64,000 bases of DNA, from NCBI RefSeq assembly GCF_009017415.1, contig NC_092406.1:2232001-2296000 (forward strand), given 5' to 3'. The notes under the pieces are model-generated. The model was not told the DNA's origin, did no database searches, and worked only from the letters and a program-made list of their open reading frames with translations. Positions 1-10,859 of the stretch are shown here, in pieces. The position numbers and the translations under genes are program-made. The stretch comes from Aspergillus flavus (taxonomy: Eukaryota; Ascomycota; Eurotiomycetes; Eurotiales; Aspergillaceae). Within the stretch, counting starts at the first letter, position 1; each line of letters begins with the position of its first letter.

Positions 1-2024
1 CAGTAATAGTTATTTAGAAGAATGTCAGGTTATGTATATTGTCATAAACAGGGAATCTCCTTAGAGATTACCGGTAATAGCATCTCCTTCCATAGGGTCG
101 GTGTCGCAGTTTCCAGTGCATTTAACTAGACGTGCAAAATTCTAGTTTTACTGCTACGGTGAGTGACCCCCGACATCTACCCTACAATTCCATACCCTGC
201 CTTCGGAAAACAACCTATCCAAGGCCGAGACCGAGACTATGAAAGTTTTGGTCATCTATACTTCAATGCATCCCACAGAATTAGACCTTATGAAGTTTTT
301 CAAGTCAAGCGATGCCGAGCTCTATGCAAGGTCATGACGGTGGAGCTAAACTATTTGCAATAAGCTGACAATCCTAATTTTCCGGACATTAATTGCCCTA
401 TCGCTTTGCTAGGAATTGAATTTTCCGAGCTAACCAGTGGAGCAAGGTTTCCAGAATGGAGGTTGGGGTGCATGCATTAAGAGAGACTAGTGAACTATAT
501 ATTGATGATTTGTCTTGTTTTTGTTGTTTGTCCTATACCATATCAGCATTTTGAGTATGGGGAAGCTTCAGCCATCTTCAGGGTTTCTTCGATTTGTTGT
601 GTGTTTCTTGTATTTTCGTCCTTTGATACTTGTGTGGTAGATTTACGAGCGAAAACACTCTTTCCAGAAGATATCCTGACTCTACACTGAAACTAGAGCT
701 GGTAAGTCCTTACAGGTTAGCGAGTCAATGTTGATATGTCATAAATGCCCCCAAAACTATTGTATTGCCTTATAGTTTCCATGGCCTGCAGATACATTCT
801 CTGGGGGCTGGGTAGATTATAGACCAAGTAGTTTCAAGTCGGCCTTGCATATTAGGGTCTATCTCATCGAAATTTGATGTGTATGTTTGTTTACTCCCTC
901 CGACCACGAGCTCGGTGGCGTTCTAATCAGCTCGTTGGGAGCAGTCGATGATATGGCCACTCCAAACAGAGAACGTTTTTGCCTTCATGCTACACGTTCA
1001 TAAAGTAAGGGGGGAAGGTAAAGCCATAGTGGTACGTCAGTGCTACTACATCATCATATCAGATCTGCGGCAAGCGGATGCTTTGCCAGTCGATAATTGT
1101 ACTTAAGCCTTACATATCAGTGGCGATTAACCTAACTTTATCGTCTTTCTCTGAATGGCAGATATTGACCGGCGAATCAATCACAAATGGAAACAATGTT
1201 ACTTGCTTGAGCTAGTGCCCATGCTAAAAGAGCTTAAGATGACCTATGCTTTGGTGTTCGAGTTACTCGTGCGTATATCCCTTGCTGGTGTTTGCGTCAC
1301 TGATATCAAGTGTGCAATTATACTTTAAAGCATCACAAGAAGACTGAAAAGATAGAGGTATCTTGAACTGGGAGATACTGCGCTTTTAGCATACCTAAGG
1401 GCATGTAAACCGCCTAATATTCATAAAGGGGCATGATGGATCAAAGATATGTCTCTATAAGGGTCTAATGACAGTCCCAACATCTACTAACCGAGGCCCA
1501 CCAATATCAGAAAACAAAGGAATTGACTATACATAGACATGATCATCATACAATCAAACAATAATCATTGTATTGACCTGTCAGAGCCTAAGTCTTAAGC
1601 GTCTAGTTATGCAGGGGCGTCATTGGCGAGGCAGAATCTAGATCCGAAACTCTGTAATTGACCCCAGAACCTATCCATTTTCTCTGTGGAAATTCTACCG
1701 CAAGTAATGATATGAGGCGCTGATGCTTCAGGGGTAAGACAATCGGTAATGCAAGGGGTTCTAAATAATATCTGCAGACTCCACCACGGAAATGCTAAAG
1801 AGTTTCCCAAACTACGTGATACATGTGATACCACATATTTAGGGTTAAGAAAATCTAAGCCCTATCTACCTGGAGAGCATCTATATAAGTGACCATCATC
1901 CATACCCTACCTACCTCATTCTTCATCATCGAATACAATCAAAGCCTTCAGACATTATTACCACCACTACCGCCACTACTATTCACACTTTGTTATTCCG
2001 TTACAATCAAAACCGTCTTTCACA
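1..2024. other. Gene-poor region, no supported gene
   Basis: The open frames here are short, have no recognisable motifs and do not join through plausible introns. The last ~150 bases look like the promoter and 5' UTR of the following secreted-protein gene, with pyrimidine- and CA-rich sequence. The stretch may be subtelomeric or decayed accessory DNA, but nothing in it proves that. Confidence 0.5.
1883..1890 (+). promoter_or_regulatory. Probable TATA box of the small secreted protein gene
   Basis: TATATAAG lies about 140 bases upstream of the ATG at 2025. It is followed by a CT- and CA-rich leader, which is typical of strongly expressed fungal genes. The assignment rests on position and sequence only. 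Confidence 0.5.
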
Positions 2025-2429
2025 ATGAAGTTCTTCGCCATTACTGTTGCCTCCTTGGCTTCTATCTCTGGGGCATTTGCCTCGGCCAACGGCGGCAACG
2101 ATGCATGCAGCAAGTACATCTATAACACCCTTTATAACGATGCCAGCGTCGACGTGTACCACTGGAGGGAGGTCATCGATAAAACAAACCCGAACCCTTG
2201 CAAGTCCGCCAGCGGTTCATGCGGCGCGGACCTGTATGGAATTTTCAAGCTAGACCAAAACCAGGATTTTTACAACTGGGGGCAGGACATGCGTAAATTG
2301 AGCACTTGCACGGCCACCAACGATGCGTGCGGCAAGTTCCTCTGGGACACCTTTCACGAGGCAAAGAGCACCGACATGACCAACTGGAAGCAGATCATTC
2401 ATGCCAAGGGATCGAACCCTTGCGAGTAA
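2025..2429 (+). CDS. Small secreted cysteine-rich protein with three internal repeats
   Basis: The single-exon protein has 134 residues. Residues 1-19 form a clear signal peptide (MKFF, hydrophobic core, cleavage near AFA/SA), so it is predicted to be secreted. The mature part of about 115 residues holds six cysteines in three modules. Each module starts with a Cys, has a Leu/Tyr/Phe-rich helix, then Asp, then a Trp about 15-18 residues on, and ends with a second Cys, twice as NPC. Modules 1 and 3 are the most alike (both start NDAC and end NPC); module 2 (CGADLYGIF to STC) is more diverged. I do not recognise the family. Size, secretion and disulphide potential fit a fungal effector or secreted antimicrobial-like protein, but that is inference. 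Sequence flanking it on both sides is gene-poor. Confidence 0.8.
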   Translation: MKFFAITVASLASISGAFASANGGNDACSKYIYNTLYNDASVDVYHWREVIDKTNPNPCKSASGSCGADLYGIFKLDQNQDFYNWGQDMRKLSTCTATNDACGKFLWDTFHEAKSTDMTNWKQIIHAKGSNPCE

Positions 2430-3814
2430 GATCTTCTCCTTTTCAAGTATTCCACTAAGTGTAAGGAGCCTATCGATTACTGCTGGTTTTCTATTGGCAT
2501 TGGCTCACAATAAGCAGTGATTTATCCATCCTTGTCAAGTTTGTTGGATACTCTCGCTTTATCCCTTCAGAATCGAGCGCCTGATAATTGGTTCGGAGGC
2601 CGAGGGAGAAAGATGGGGGGATGCTTGTTGAAAGCTCTGTATACAATAGATCGCGTTGGGCTAAGCCAGCTTGTAATTACAAGGAAATAATATTGCTTCT
2701 ATTTCTCCTGTTTTGAAAATCTATCTAGCGATGGGGTAGATATGCCAGCTGATATCATTGCACTTGGTCGCGGCGTTAGGAACTGCTGGTACGTGCTTTC
2801 AGTCTTTCGTTGGAGAACAGCAAGGAGCGGTATAAACACACATCTAATATTTCTCTTTCTAAAGTTGCACACTCAGCTGAATGGTTCGAAACGAAGGCGT
2901 GAAATGTTCAGCAACTTATCAGGCACATCCGAGGATAGTCATAGAAATTGTGGCTGTGGGTACTCCGTAGATCATTGACTCTTTCGATGTGATATGTTAA
3001 TTCGATATATATAGGAGCCAATCACAAGGACGGGTTATCCTGTCCGCCTTGATAATCGTGTTTGCCTTTTCTTTTGATCTACCTCTCCATGTAAGGGTTA
3101 GGCGTTTATTGTTGAGCTTTTAGAAATATATTCTTGGCTAGTGAGAGTAGCACGATTAATGTGACTGGCTATAAGGGTTACTACAGCATACTAGGATATT
3201 AATTCTTTTTAATTTCTGTTAATGAAGTAATCTGTCATGTACCACTAGATACATACTAGTAAGTCAGTTACTGGTGCTATTCATTCAGCCGCCGCGGTTG
3301 ATTTAGGCAAAAACCTACAAAGTAAAGGAAAAAGAGACACAAGAGATGTCAGGCGGTTAGAGAGGAGGGCGCGTAGTACTTTCTCAGAGCATCCAGCTAT
3401 ATCACAGGCCCGATTTTGATTGCTATTCGAGCTTGACTCCTTAGGGTGAGATAAATTGATAAGCCATATTTGACCTTCCTTATATAGATGATGTAGGGCA
3501 AATTCTGTTATCATCACGTGGTGATAGTCATATCCCCGCATTCTTTTTTCTTTTTTTCTCTTTTTATACATTAATTTCTCACGAAACATGAAAACTTCAA
3601 TGATTTGTTCATCTTTATACATCACTTGTTGAATATTGTGAAACTGTGCAACAAGCTTAGCCAATACGCCAGATCTGCTGGGGAGACAAACTTATTCAAA
3701 CAAACTATAGCCAACAATTGACCTCCATTCCACTTACCCCACGTTCCAAAAAAAAAGTAATATAGCTACCCTGCCTCTCCAGTCAAGCTAAATACTTGAG
3801 TCTATATATGAAAG
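2430..3814. other. Intergenic, no supported gene
   Basis: This stretch is AT-rich. A 127-codon minus-strand frame at 3281-3664 is low-complexity (Lys/Arg-rich), has no signal or domain, and abuts the SET gene promoter, so I do not call it. The sequence probably holds the 3' UTR of the secreted-protein gene and the promoter of the SET-domain gene. Confidence 0.5.
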
Positions 3815-5500
3815 ATGAAAGACCTCCTCCAATTACGCTCGGAAACAACCGCCCGTCTCTATGCGGACCCTCACAACCCACATCTTCACCTCGAACGGGG
3901 ACTATTTCATGAGCAATTGGGATTTGCGGATTTAGCATCCGCGGACGCGTATCGTGCTCTTTCACTGCTGGAGTCCGTTGTTGACCCCGACGGATGCGAG
4001 TTCCATGCTCGACGGAAGATAGATACTCAACCTCAAGGTGACAAGGAGGGGGAGCAAGAGAATGAAGATGACGAAGACAACGACGATTCTTGTGTCGCTA
4101 CTACACAAGACGAGTATGACGAGATTATTGGGACTGTATATGCATTGCTTGTTCGGAGCCTGGTGAAATGCCGGTGTTACAGAGATGCATATGAATTCTG
4201 CATGCGTGGCTTGTCGCTACTTGGAAGTATGGAAAAGTGTGATGGTAAAGCCGTGGACACGCTCAAGGAGCAGCTGAGCGCAATTCAGAAAGTATACATT
4301 TCCCGCCGACCAGATTCGGTAAAGGATAACGGAGCCGCGGATGTGGACATCAATCCCAGTGCTCTGAATGCACAGGGCTTCGCGCGGAGGGTCCTATATC
4401 CCTGGAACGAGCACGAGCCGGACAGAAAAGCCCCCGAGACGCTCAAACTACTCAACGACAGACTGAAGGATGTTGCGCCCAAATGCGAAGTGCGAGCTGT
4501 TGCCCTGCCCGCTCTCCACGGCACCACCGACGAAGGAACCTCATCAGAGGGTGAGGTATCCATCCAGCTAGGCCTCTTCGCCAAAGAAGACATCGCTCCC
4601 GGCGAGATCATCCTCCGCGAAAACTCCCTCCTCACAGCCACCAACAGACTCCACGACGACCTCTGCGACGCCTGCAACGCCCCGCTCCCCGACCTAGCCT
4701 CCGAGAACCCCCCGGTCGCCTGCACAGACTGCGACGACACAATCTTCTGCAGCCAAACATGCCACGACCAAGCACAGGAAACCTACCACGGCGCCCTCTG
4801 CGGCCTAATGGAGAACCTCGAATCCATCGGCAAAGACATCCCCGACCCTAAAGACAAAGCCGACTACCTGTACCTCCTGCTTCTGGGCCGGGCAATCGCC
4901 ATGGCCGCAACACAGGACGTGCATCCTCTCGACCTCCCCGAGATCAAGTACATCTGGGGCGACTTCCACGACCTCGAAGACTCATCTGCTGACTCTGTTA
5001 CCTCCGACGACCCCACCGCAACCCTGCCCTTCTCCTTCCACCTCAATATCCTTCAGCCCATGCGCATCCTCGAGGAAATGGAACTGGATCCTTACGAGGT
5101 TCTGCCCCGCTATGATACCTGGGTGCTTAATACGCTCTATGCTAAATTCCGCGGCACCGCATCTGGTCGTCTTTCTACCTGGGATGGTGGTCCGGAGCTC
5201 TGCGCTGTGCATCCGCTCTGGTGTCTTGCGAATCACTGCTGTGATCCGAATGTGAGGTGGGAGTGGGGTGGTGAGATTACCTTCCGGGCTAGGACGGAGT
5301 CTGAACGCCCTGTTTGGAAGAAGACTAGTACCGGGGAAGAGAAGACGCCGTTAAGGAATGAGGGGATCAAGGCTGACGAGGAGATCTTGAATCATTACTG
5401 TGATATTGGACTGAGTGTTAAGGAGAGAAGGGAATGGGCTAGAGGTGCATTGGGTGGGTTGTGTTTGTGTGAAAGGTGTATGTGGGAGGCTGCTGAGTAG
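3815..5500 (+). CDS. SET/MYND-domain protein (SMYD-like putative lysine methyltransferase)
   Basis: The intronless protein has 561 residues. The N-terminal ~130 residues look like a helical, TPR-like part (LYADPHNPHLHLERG...) with an acidic linker (EGEQENEDDEDNDD). The SET core starts near residue 225. It contains an inserted MYND-type zinc cluster at about 285-330 (CDAC..., CTDC..., FCSQTC..., H...C). The SET signature follows: NHCCDPNVRWEW near 475, EEILNHYCD near 530, and the post-SET cysteines CLCERC near 553. This split-SET architecture is that of SMYD proteins, which use S-adenosylmethionine to methylate lysines. The substrate is unknown. I chose the ATG at 3815 because the N-terminal pattern matches fungal relatives. 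An out-of-frame ATG lies 7 bases upstream (3808). Confidence 0.85.
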   Translation: MKDLLQLRSETTARLYADPHNPHLHLERGLFHEQLGFADLASADAYRALSLLESVVDPDGCEFHARRKIDTQPQGDKEGEQENEDDEDNDDSCVATTQDEYDEIIGTVYALLVRSLVKCRCYRDAYEFCMRGLSLLGSMEKCDGKAVDTLKEQLSAIQKVYISRRPDSVKDNGAADVDINPSALNAQGFARRVLYPWNEHEPDRKAPETLKLLNDRLKDVAPKCEVRAVALPALHGTTDEGTSSEGEVSIQLGLFAKEDIAPGEIILRENSLLTATNRLHDDLCDACNAPLPDLASENPPVACTDCDDTIFCSQTCHDQAQETYHGALCGLMENLESIGKDIPDPKDKADYLYLLLLGRAIAMAATQDVHPLDLPEIKYIWGDFHDLEDSSADSVTSDDPTATLPFSFHLNILQPMRILEEMELDPYEVLPRYDTWVLNTLYAKFRGTASGRLSTWDGGPELCAVHPLWCLANHCCDPNVRWEWGGEITFRARTESERPVWKKTSTGEEKTPLRNEGIKADEEILNHYCDIGLSVKERREWARGALGGLCLCERCMWEAAE

Positions 5501-5869
5501 ATTCGTTTACATTGTCATTTCCTCGGGGGAGTCTACGAGAAAGGATAGATGGGTTGGATCGTTGAGTGATACCCTAGATATGATAGATGCTGTACCGAAA
5601 AGCTATTGTTATAGTTTGCGTTATACAGAAAGCTAGACTATAGACTGACACCAGGTGAACATGTGGATCGTTTGCAGTGAAAGCACTGCCTTTTTTGCTA
5701 TTGTGAACCTAAAACGCAGGGTAGTATAAATACACCATTGAAAACCGAGCCTTTAACCAGTCCTAATAAATATCTCATGACTTGCGGTCAACATCAAATA
5801 ATTGAAATCTTCGAATGCGTCTTATAAGCATTTTCATGTCACTTTTACAATAACCCGTCACCATTTAAA
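5501..5869. other. Convergent 3' region between SET and CWC22 genes
   Basis: The two genes end toward each other here, so the stretch should hold both 3' UTRs and polyadenylation signals. No coding signal is visible. Confidence 0.6.
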
Positions 5870-8509
5870 TTAGATATAGTCCGCGGCGCGGCCCCGACGA
5901 GGAGGAGTCCGGGACGGCGATCTACGCCGAGGGGGAGAGCGAGACGGTGATCGGGAATTCGAGTACCGGCGTCTTCTTTGATCACGTCCCGATCGTGCGG
6001 GGCTCGGGGAACGTGACACAGAGTTATCACGGGCACGCCGAGCCGGGGCAGCCTTGCGAGGTGAACGCGACGATGCGCGTTTGGAGCGAGGGGGGGACAA
6101 CGACTCGGAAGAGTAGCGCCTGCCTCGTCCCTCGCGCCGAGGTGGAGTAACAGATCTCGACACTGACCTGGAGTAGCTTCGGTTCCTACGGCTGTAACCC
6201 CGTTTCTCGGGTGTAGCAGATCGAGACAGTGAACGTCGAGCTGGGCTAACGCTTCGAGAGGCGCGCGAGTCATAAGACTTAGCACGGGTCCGTCTGGGGG
6301 GTGTACGAGAGACCGACGACCTTCTGGGTGACCGGGATCGACTGTAAGAAACAGAGCGCCGGCGAGTTCTCGATACTGGTGACCTGGAGCGCGAAGGCGT
6401 GTAGCTGTAGCTCCGGCGAGAAGATCCGGAGACGGATCGTGAGTAAGACCTGCCCCGACTGACCGAGCGCCGGCGGCCTCGGCCCGGCGAAGGCGAACGA
6501 GAGTATGAATAGGAGCGCGAGCGCGAGCGTGAGTGACGGGGACCAGTGCAGGTGGAGCATGATGAGCGAGAGCTGACAGATTCAGCGTCTGATTCAGGAG
6601 TAGCGTCGCGAGCAGGGAGAGCTGGGACTGTCGGCTTGGGGAGGTTTTTAAGGTGTTCACGCATGTCCTCTGTCAGAATACCAAAGCCGATACTTGTGAA
6701 ATAGTTGATAGAAAAGCGGGTGTTGCGAGGGTTATCTGTCGGGAAAAGACCCTCAAAGCTGGGGCGAAGTATCTCATCTCTCATGCGCTCCTGCAGCTTC
6801 TGCAGACCAAGGTGCTCTCCTAGGTCTTGGAAGAGAATCTTAATGAAGATACGACTACTTGAAGTGGTTTCTTCTTCATTGAGGTGAATCACGGACATAA
6901 CATGCCAGCCGATGGCGTCGGTGCTGAACATATGGCCGAAAAAGCGGGCAATATTGCGTAGCTTATTGGTCTCGAATCGATGGATCGTGTCGTAGTACTT
7001 GGCGAAAGCGGCCTCGAAAAGGTCACACCAAAGACGATTGATCTTAGAAAACCGCTCACCAATCAAACCGTAGAATTTTGAGTACGTTCTTTCCTGAGAA
7101 CAACATTCAATAATCATCGACGGAAGTTCAGGCTCCAGGCCGGGTGGCAGTGAAATCTTCATCAGTTTGTGACAGCATTCTTCGAAATCGATACTAGACA
7201 TGATCGTCAAGTAGATGGTCCTCCGCAGGTTGACGAGGTCTGTGTTGCTTTGATCTTTGATATCCATCTGCCGTTCTTCTTCAGCTTCTTCATCAGAGCT
7301 CTCATCAGTCTCGTCCTCATCTTCTTCGTCATCGCTACCTTCACCTAGGATCTCAGCCTTCAATTTCTTGTAAGCTTCCTCGTGTTCCTCCCATTGCGGG
7401 TCGTATTTGAAAATGTTGAGGGTATCTTGAGTTTCAATCTCATCGTCAAGGCCAACACGGTGTGTGATCTGATCTTCTTCCTCTACTAGATCAAGTTCAT
7501 CCTTAATCGCCGGATTGTCTTTGTAACGGTCTTTACGGACTTGGAACAAGACTTCAATCATGTACTGGACTCTCTTATCGATATCGGCTTCGTGGAGAAT
7601 GTTTCTGAACTGATCGAACACCGCCAGGGCAATAGGACCACTCATCTCCTCCAAATGTTGACCGACTTCCCTTGTGAGGCCGACGGCAATCTCCACACTG
7701 TCATCTGTGGGTTTGTGGAGCAGGAGAAGAAGAATCTGAGCTGCGAGCATCTCATGTACGACCTGTTGGTTGCACAAGTGAGCGATGAAAGTCGTCGACG
7801 AGATGCAGACCGCCTTGTCATTCCGTTTAAACGCCTTGCGGAACTGGACGATCAATCGATTAAGCAGCAGTTCGCCAACTTGAGGAAGCTTGGTGTTGAC
7901 GATAGCCGCCATTGCAGCGTAAATTGGTGTGAACGGCAAGCTGGCAGCTTGAGCCTTCATAATGCTCCTGCAAAATAGGCCGCGCCCACGTACTAAGTTC
8001 TCACCGAAAAGTTCTGGAACAATATGTTTGATGTTTGAAACGTTGACTTTGTTGATAAGACCATTGATCGATTTCTTTAAAGCTTCCCATGCCATACGCT
8101 GGTATTCTTTGCTTGTCTTATCTGTAATCTGTGCTTGTAGCGCACGGAGTCGAGCAGGGGGGATGTAGGTTCCTCCCGACCGCATATTCAAAAGTTTCTC
8201 ATATTCTGCTTTGGCTGAAGCCTGCTTTTCTTCCTCCGTCATTGGTTTCCGCGCGGCCTCCTGCTTCTCATGTTGACGGACACGCTCCGCAAGTTGTCGT
8301 TCTCGCTCAATGGCACGTTCAGGATCAATCTGTGGCGCGTCGCCATCTTCTCTTACAGAGTCACCTGGAGGCGACCGGCGACGGTTGGGAGAAGGTGAAC
8401 GAGAGGGGGGCGAGCGTTTTCGTGAGCCTGATGCATTTGGAGAATAGGATGTGCCAGGTGGAGGTGTGGGCACTCGGACCGCCGACTGCAATACGACCGG
8501 ATCTGTCAT
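5870..8509 (-). CDS. cwc22: Pre-mRNA-splicing factor CWC22
   Basis: This intronless protein has 879 residues. CWC22 is an essential spliceosome component. In animals it also brings eIF4A3 to the spliceosome. The N-terminus is Ser/Pro/Arg-rich and followed by a charged helix. A MIF4G domain lies at about 140-330 (LKKSINGLINKVNVSNIK and LFCRSIMKAQ are typical). An acidic stretch near 393-415 precedes the MA3 domain at about 430-610 (LRRTIYLTIMSSIDFEECCHKLMKI and YFTSIGFGILTEDMREHL). From about 640 to the end there is a long RS-dipeptide tail, as in metazoan and filamentous-fungal orthologues; budding yeast Cwc22 lacks it. The start is 269 bases from the divergent DPM2 start. Confidence 0.95.
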   Translation of the reverse strand: MTDPVVLQSAVRVPTPPPGTSYSPNASGSRKRSPPSRSPSPNRRRSPPGDSVREDGDAPQIDPERAIERERQLAERVRQHEKQEAARKPMTEEEKQASAKAEYEKLLNMRSGGTYIPPARLRALQAQITDKTSKEYQRMAWEALKKSINGLINKVNVSNIKHIVPELFGENLVRGRGLFCRSIMKAQAASLPFTPIYAAMAAIVNTKLPQVGELLLNRLIVQFRKAFKRNDKAVCISSTTFIAHLCNQQVVHEMLAAQILLLLLHKPTDDSVEIAVGLTREVGQHLEEMSGPIALAVFDQFRNILHEADIDKRVQYMIEVLFQVRKDRYKDNPAIKDELDLVEEEDQITHRVGLDDEIETQDTLNIFKYDPQWEEHEEAYKKLKAEILGEGSDDEEDEDETDESSDEEAEEERQMDIKDQSNTDLVNLRRTIYLTIMSSIDFEECCHKLMKISLPPGLEPELPSMIIECCSQERTYSKFYGLIGERFSKINRLWCDLFEAAFAKYYDTIHRFETNKLRNIARFFGHMFSTDAIGWHVMSVIHLNEEETTSSSRIFIKILFQDLGEHLGLQKLQERMRDEILRPSFEGLFPTDNPRNTRFSINYFTSIGFGILTEDMREHLKNLPKPTVPALPARDATPESDAESVSSRSSCSTCTGPRHSRSRSRSYSYSRSPSPGRGRRRSVSRGRSYSRSVSGSSRRSYSYTPSRSRSPVSRTRRRSVSYSRSRSPRRSSVSRTPPRRTRAKSYDSRASRSVSPARRSLSRSATPEKRGYSRRNRSYSRSVSRSVTPPRREGRGRRYSSESLSPPRSKRASSRSPRKAAPARRARDNSVSRSPSPARSGRDQRRRRYSNSRSPSRSPPRRRSPSRTPPRRGRAADYI

Positions 8510-8778
8510 CGTTCCTTGCAGTTTCCCAAATCACCCTGGGGCATCAATAAGGGAGGAGTGACTCAAGAGTCAAGTTGCGAAAACGTTGGTGGTTGAGCTC
8601 CGTCGGACAGAACGTGAGGCGGCGAAGGATAAAGTCTTAGCGTCCGGTTCAGGTCACGTGTCACTCAGGAGCCAAGCTGTTCGTGTTTATGCGATAGGAT
8701 GGTCAGTTGCCCACCTTTCAGACTAGCAGTTCTTCGCAATTACTCTATTACGTCTACCCTATAGATTTGTCCACCACT
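8510..8778. promoter_or_regulatory. Divergent promoter of CWC22 and DPM2
   Basis: Only 269 bases separate the two start codons, so both promoters and 5' UTRs must fit here. No clear TATA box is visible, which is usual for housekeeping genes. Confidence 0.55.
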
Positions 8779-9165
8779 ATGGTAAGAATAAACTATACCG
8801 CATTGTTATATTCTCATATGCTGATTGTCGCTGTTTCTAGCTGGGCCAACTTGTCGGATCCGCCATGCTCTTGGCCGCTACCGCAATCTTTCTCTACTAC
8901 ACGGCCTGGACTCTTCTCATGGTAACTCTTCCCCTACGTCTTTTGGATTTACGTGCACCTATTAACAATCTGGTAGCCATTTGTCGACCTGGACCACCCC
9001 CTCCATGATCTTTTCCCTCCACGCGTATGGGCTATCCGCATCCCTGTCATCCTTACTCTCCTCGGTTCGGCTGTGGTTGGTACATTCATCGGAATCGTCA
9101 TGATCAACAGCAACAAGAAGAAGGCGGCCAAGGCCAAGGCTGCGGCAGCGAAGAAGAAGACTTGA
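8779..9165 (+). CDS. dpm2: Dolichol-phosphate mannose synthase regulatory subunit DPM2
   Basis: This small three-exon gene is too fragmented to appear as one open frame. Exons are 8779-8781 (just the ATG), 8841-8921 and 8977-9165, giving 90 residues. Introns are 8782-8840 and 8922-8976, both GT-AG. The protein starts MLGQLVGSAMLLAA and has two membrane helices (about residues 5-27 and 45-68). The loop between them (PFVDLDHPLHDLFPPRVWAI) and the Lys/Ala-rich cytosolic tail are typical of DPM2. In the ER membrane DPM2 stabilises the DPM1-DPM3 complex that makes dolichol-phosphate mannose for N-glycans, O-mannosylation and GPI anchors. The first exon consisting of only the start codon is notable. 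Confidence 0.93.
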
Positions 9166-10859
9166 GATGTTGCAATAGGCGCGAACTTAGGTGTGTGCGC
9201 AGGGGGAACCTGGATGCGTGGGAACAGCTGTCATATACATTGTAACAATACACGTCATATTCCCTTTTGATTCCTGGAGTATGCAAGCATGCAACTTCCA
9301 CGCTCTTCCGTATTATACTCTCAATGGAATCTCTCCTTAAAACCTATCACGTGGTGCGATAAAAGACACCGACGACGGAGTGATAGGTCAATCCAAGTTG
9401 GAAGATATCACATGAGGTTAGATCCCCCAAAGGGGGAATTCACCAAAGAGGTAGCCCATTCAAGCGTGAGGACCCGACTTTAAAAAAACCTCCACCATCA
9501 TGCCTCAGTCACCGCTTGATGATGTGCCAATGATAATCTGGGACCTTACAGATGACGGCGAGTAGTTACTATGCGGTAATGCGGACCTATCGGACAGAAC
9601 ATTCCGGGTGATTCATATTTGGTTGGCGTGGAAGCAGCAGTGGCGGCTAGACCCGGATCGTCCACGGAAGAATTAAAAGTTGGGGAAGTTCCAGGGGCTG
9701 TTGACTGTGGCTTTGCCATTTCTATGTCCAAGTGGTAAGGGCTCTTTGGCTGCATCATTCAGGCGAATCACGTGGCGGATGCTGACCCATGTTCAGACGC
9801 GTGCTGTTTGCATAGTTTGTCTGGGAGGCCCCTCATGCGACCTGCAGGGCAAACCAATAGTTTGCCTGGAACATGGTGTATGGATCGTCATTTGAGTGCC
9901 GAGTGGCTGTGGAATGAGGAGTGGGGTGGGCTTCCTCTCATTCTAAGAGGAGGCCACCAGATGACTCCCATACTTATCTTTTGGGTTTGCAGACTGCAAG
10001 GCAAGCGCGGTACTGCGTAGATCCAAGGACCGTCTGGAAAAGGCACGTTAGGCAGTCGGAAACTGGCGTCATAGCCTGACGGTCACCGTCTCAAAGGGGC
10101 CAATCATCACCTGGTTCTGGTCATGTGCCGGTCTGGGGACCTCACCGAGGTTACCAAAGGTTACCATACCATACCGTACCTGCCGACCAAATCTAGTTTC
10201 CCCAACTAATAGTAGTCTATTCGTGGTCGGTCACCACTAAGGTTAACTAAATCTGGGACTGATAGGAGATAAGTCAGCCTACCCATGGGGATGTCATCCA
10301 TACTCCTGACCTGACCCCCCTCCCCCTCTCCCTCCATGTCCTTCTCCCAACCTCTCTTTCTATTTTACAAACTACTTACATCTTTGAACCAAACTGTCTT
10401 CTTTGTATCCGGTATATCTGTCATCTTGTACATTTTGTAACTCATATTCCACTTCCATACATCTACACCGGATTATCGGACGAACGGTATAAGCAGTGCT
10501 TCCGTCTCGCCCTATCTCCGAAGCTACAAGCGTATCGAGTCTTGACTCTAGATACGCTGTTGCTTTGTTAACTCTTATTCCTACGCGCACCGCATTCGCT
10601 TTTTATTTCACAGCACCAAATCCAAACTTCCTTTCCAATAGCCCTACATGTATGTATTGGTCTACACGCTCGACTGCTGGGTGAGTCATACTGACGGGTA
10701 TGTTTGTTGATAGTCAACACCCGGTAGTACCATACCTCTGCGAGGGACTTTGCCGTCGATAACATCGCGGGGTTTCCGTTCTCAGACCTTCTTACGGGTC
10801 CTGAGAGCGGCTTTTCTTATTGAGACCGTCTTGCCTCCTTGAGGCAATCCTCCCATTTC
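9166..10859. other. Long intergenic region upstream of the BCAS3-like gene
   Basis: No supported gene occurs in these 1.7 kb. Open frames are short and overlap on both strands. The segment 10300-10859 has pyrimidine-rich tracts (CCCCCCTCCCCCTCTCCCTCC near 10314), typical of fungal promoters and transcription-start regions, so a long 5' UTR, possibly with introns, is likely. Confidence 0.45.

Noticed and set aside
3281..3664. 127-codon minus-strand frame
   Set aside because: Low complexity, no signal peptide or domain, overlaps the SET gene promoter, and base composition is like the flanking intergenic DNA.
5845..6660. 271-codon minus-strand frame within CWC22
   Set aside because: It is a shadow of the repetitive RS-rich tail in another frame; the CWC22 frame explains the region fully.
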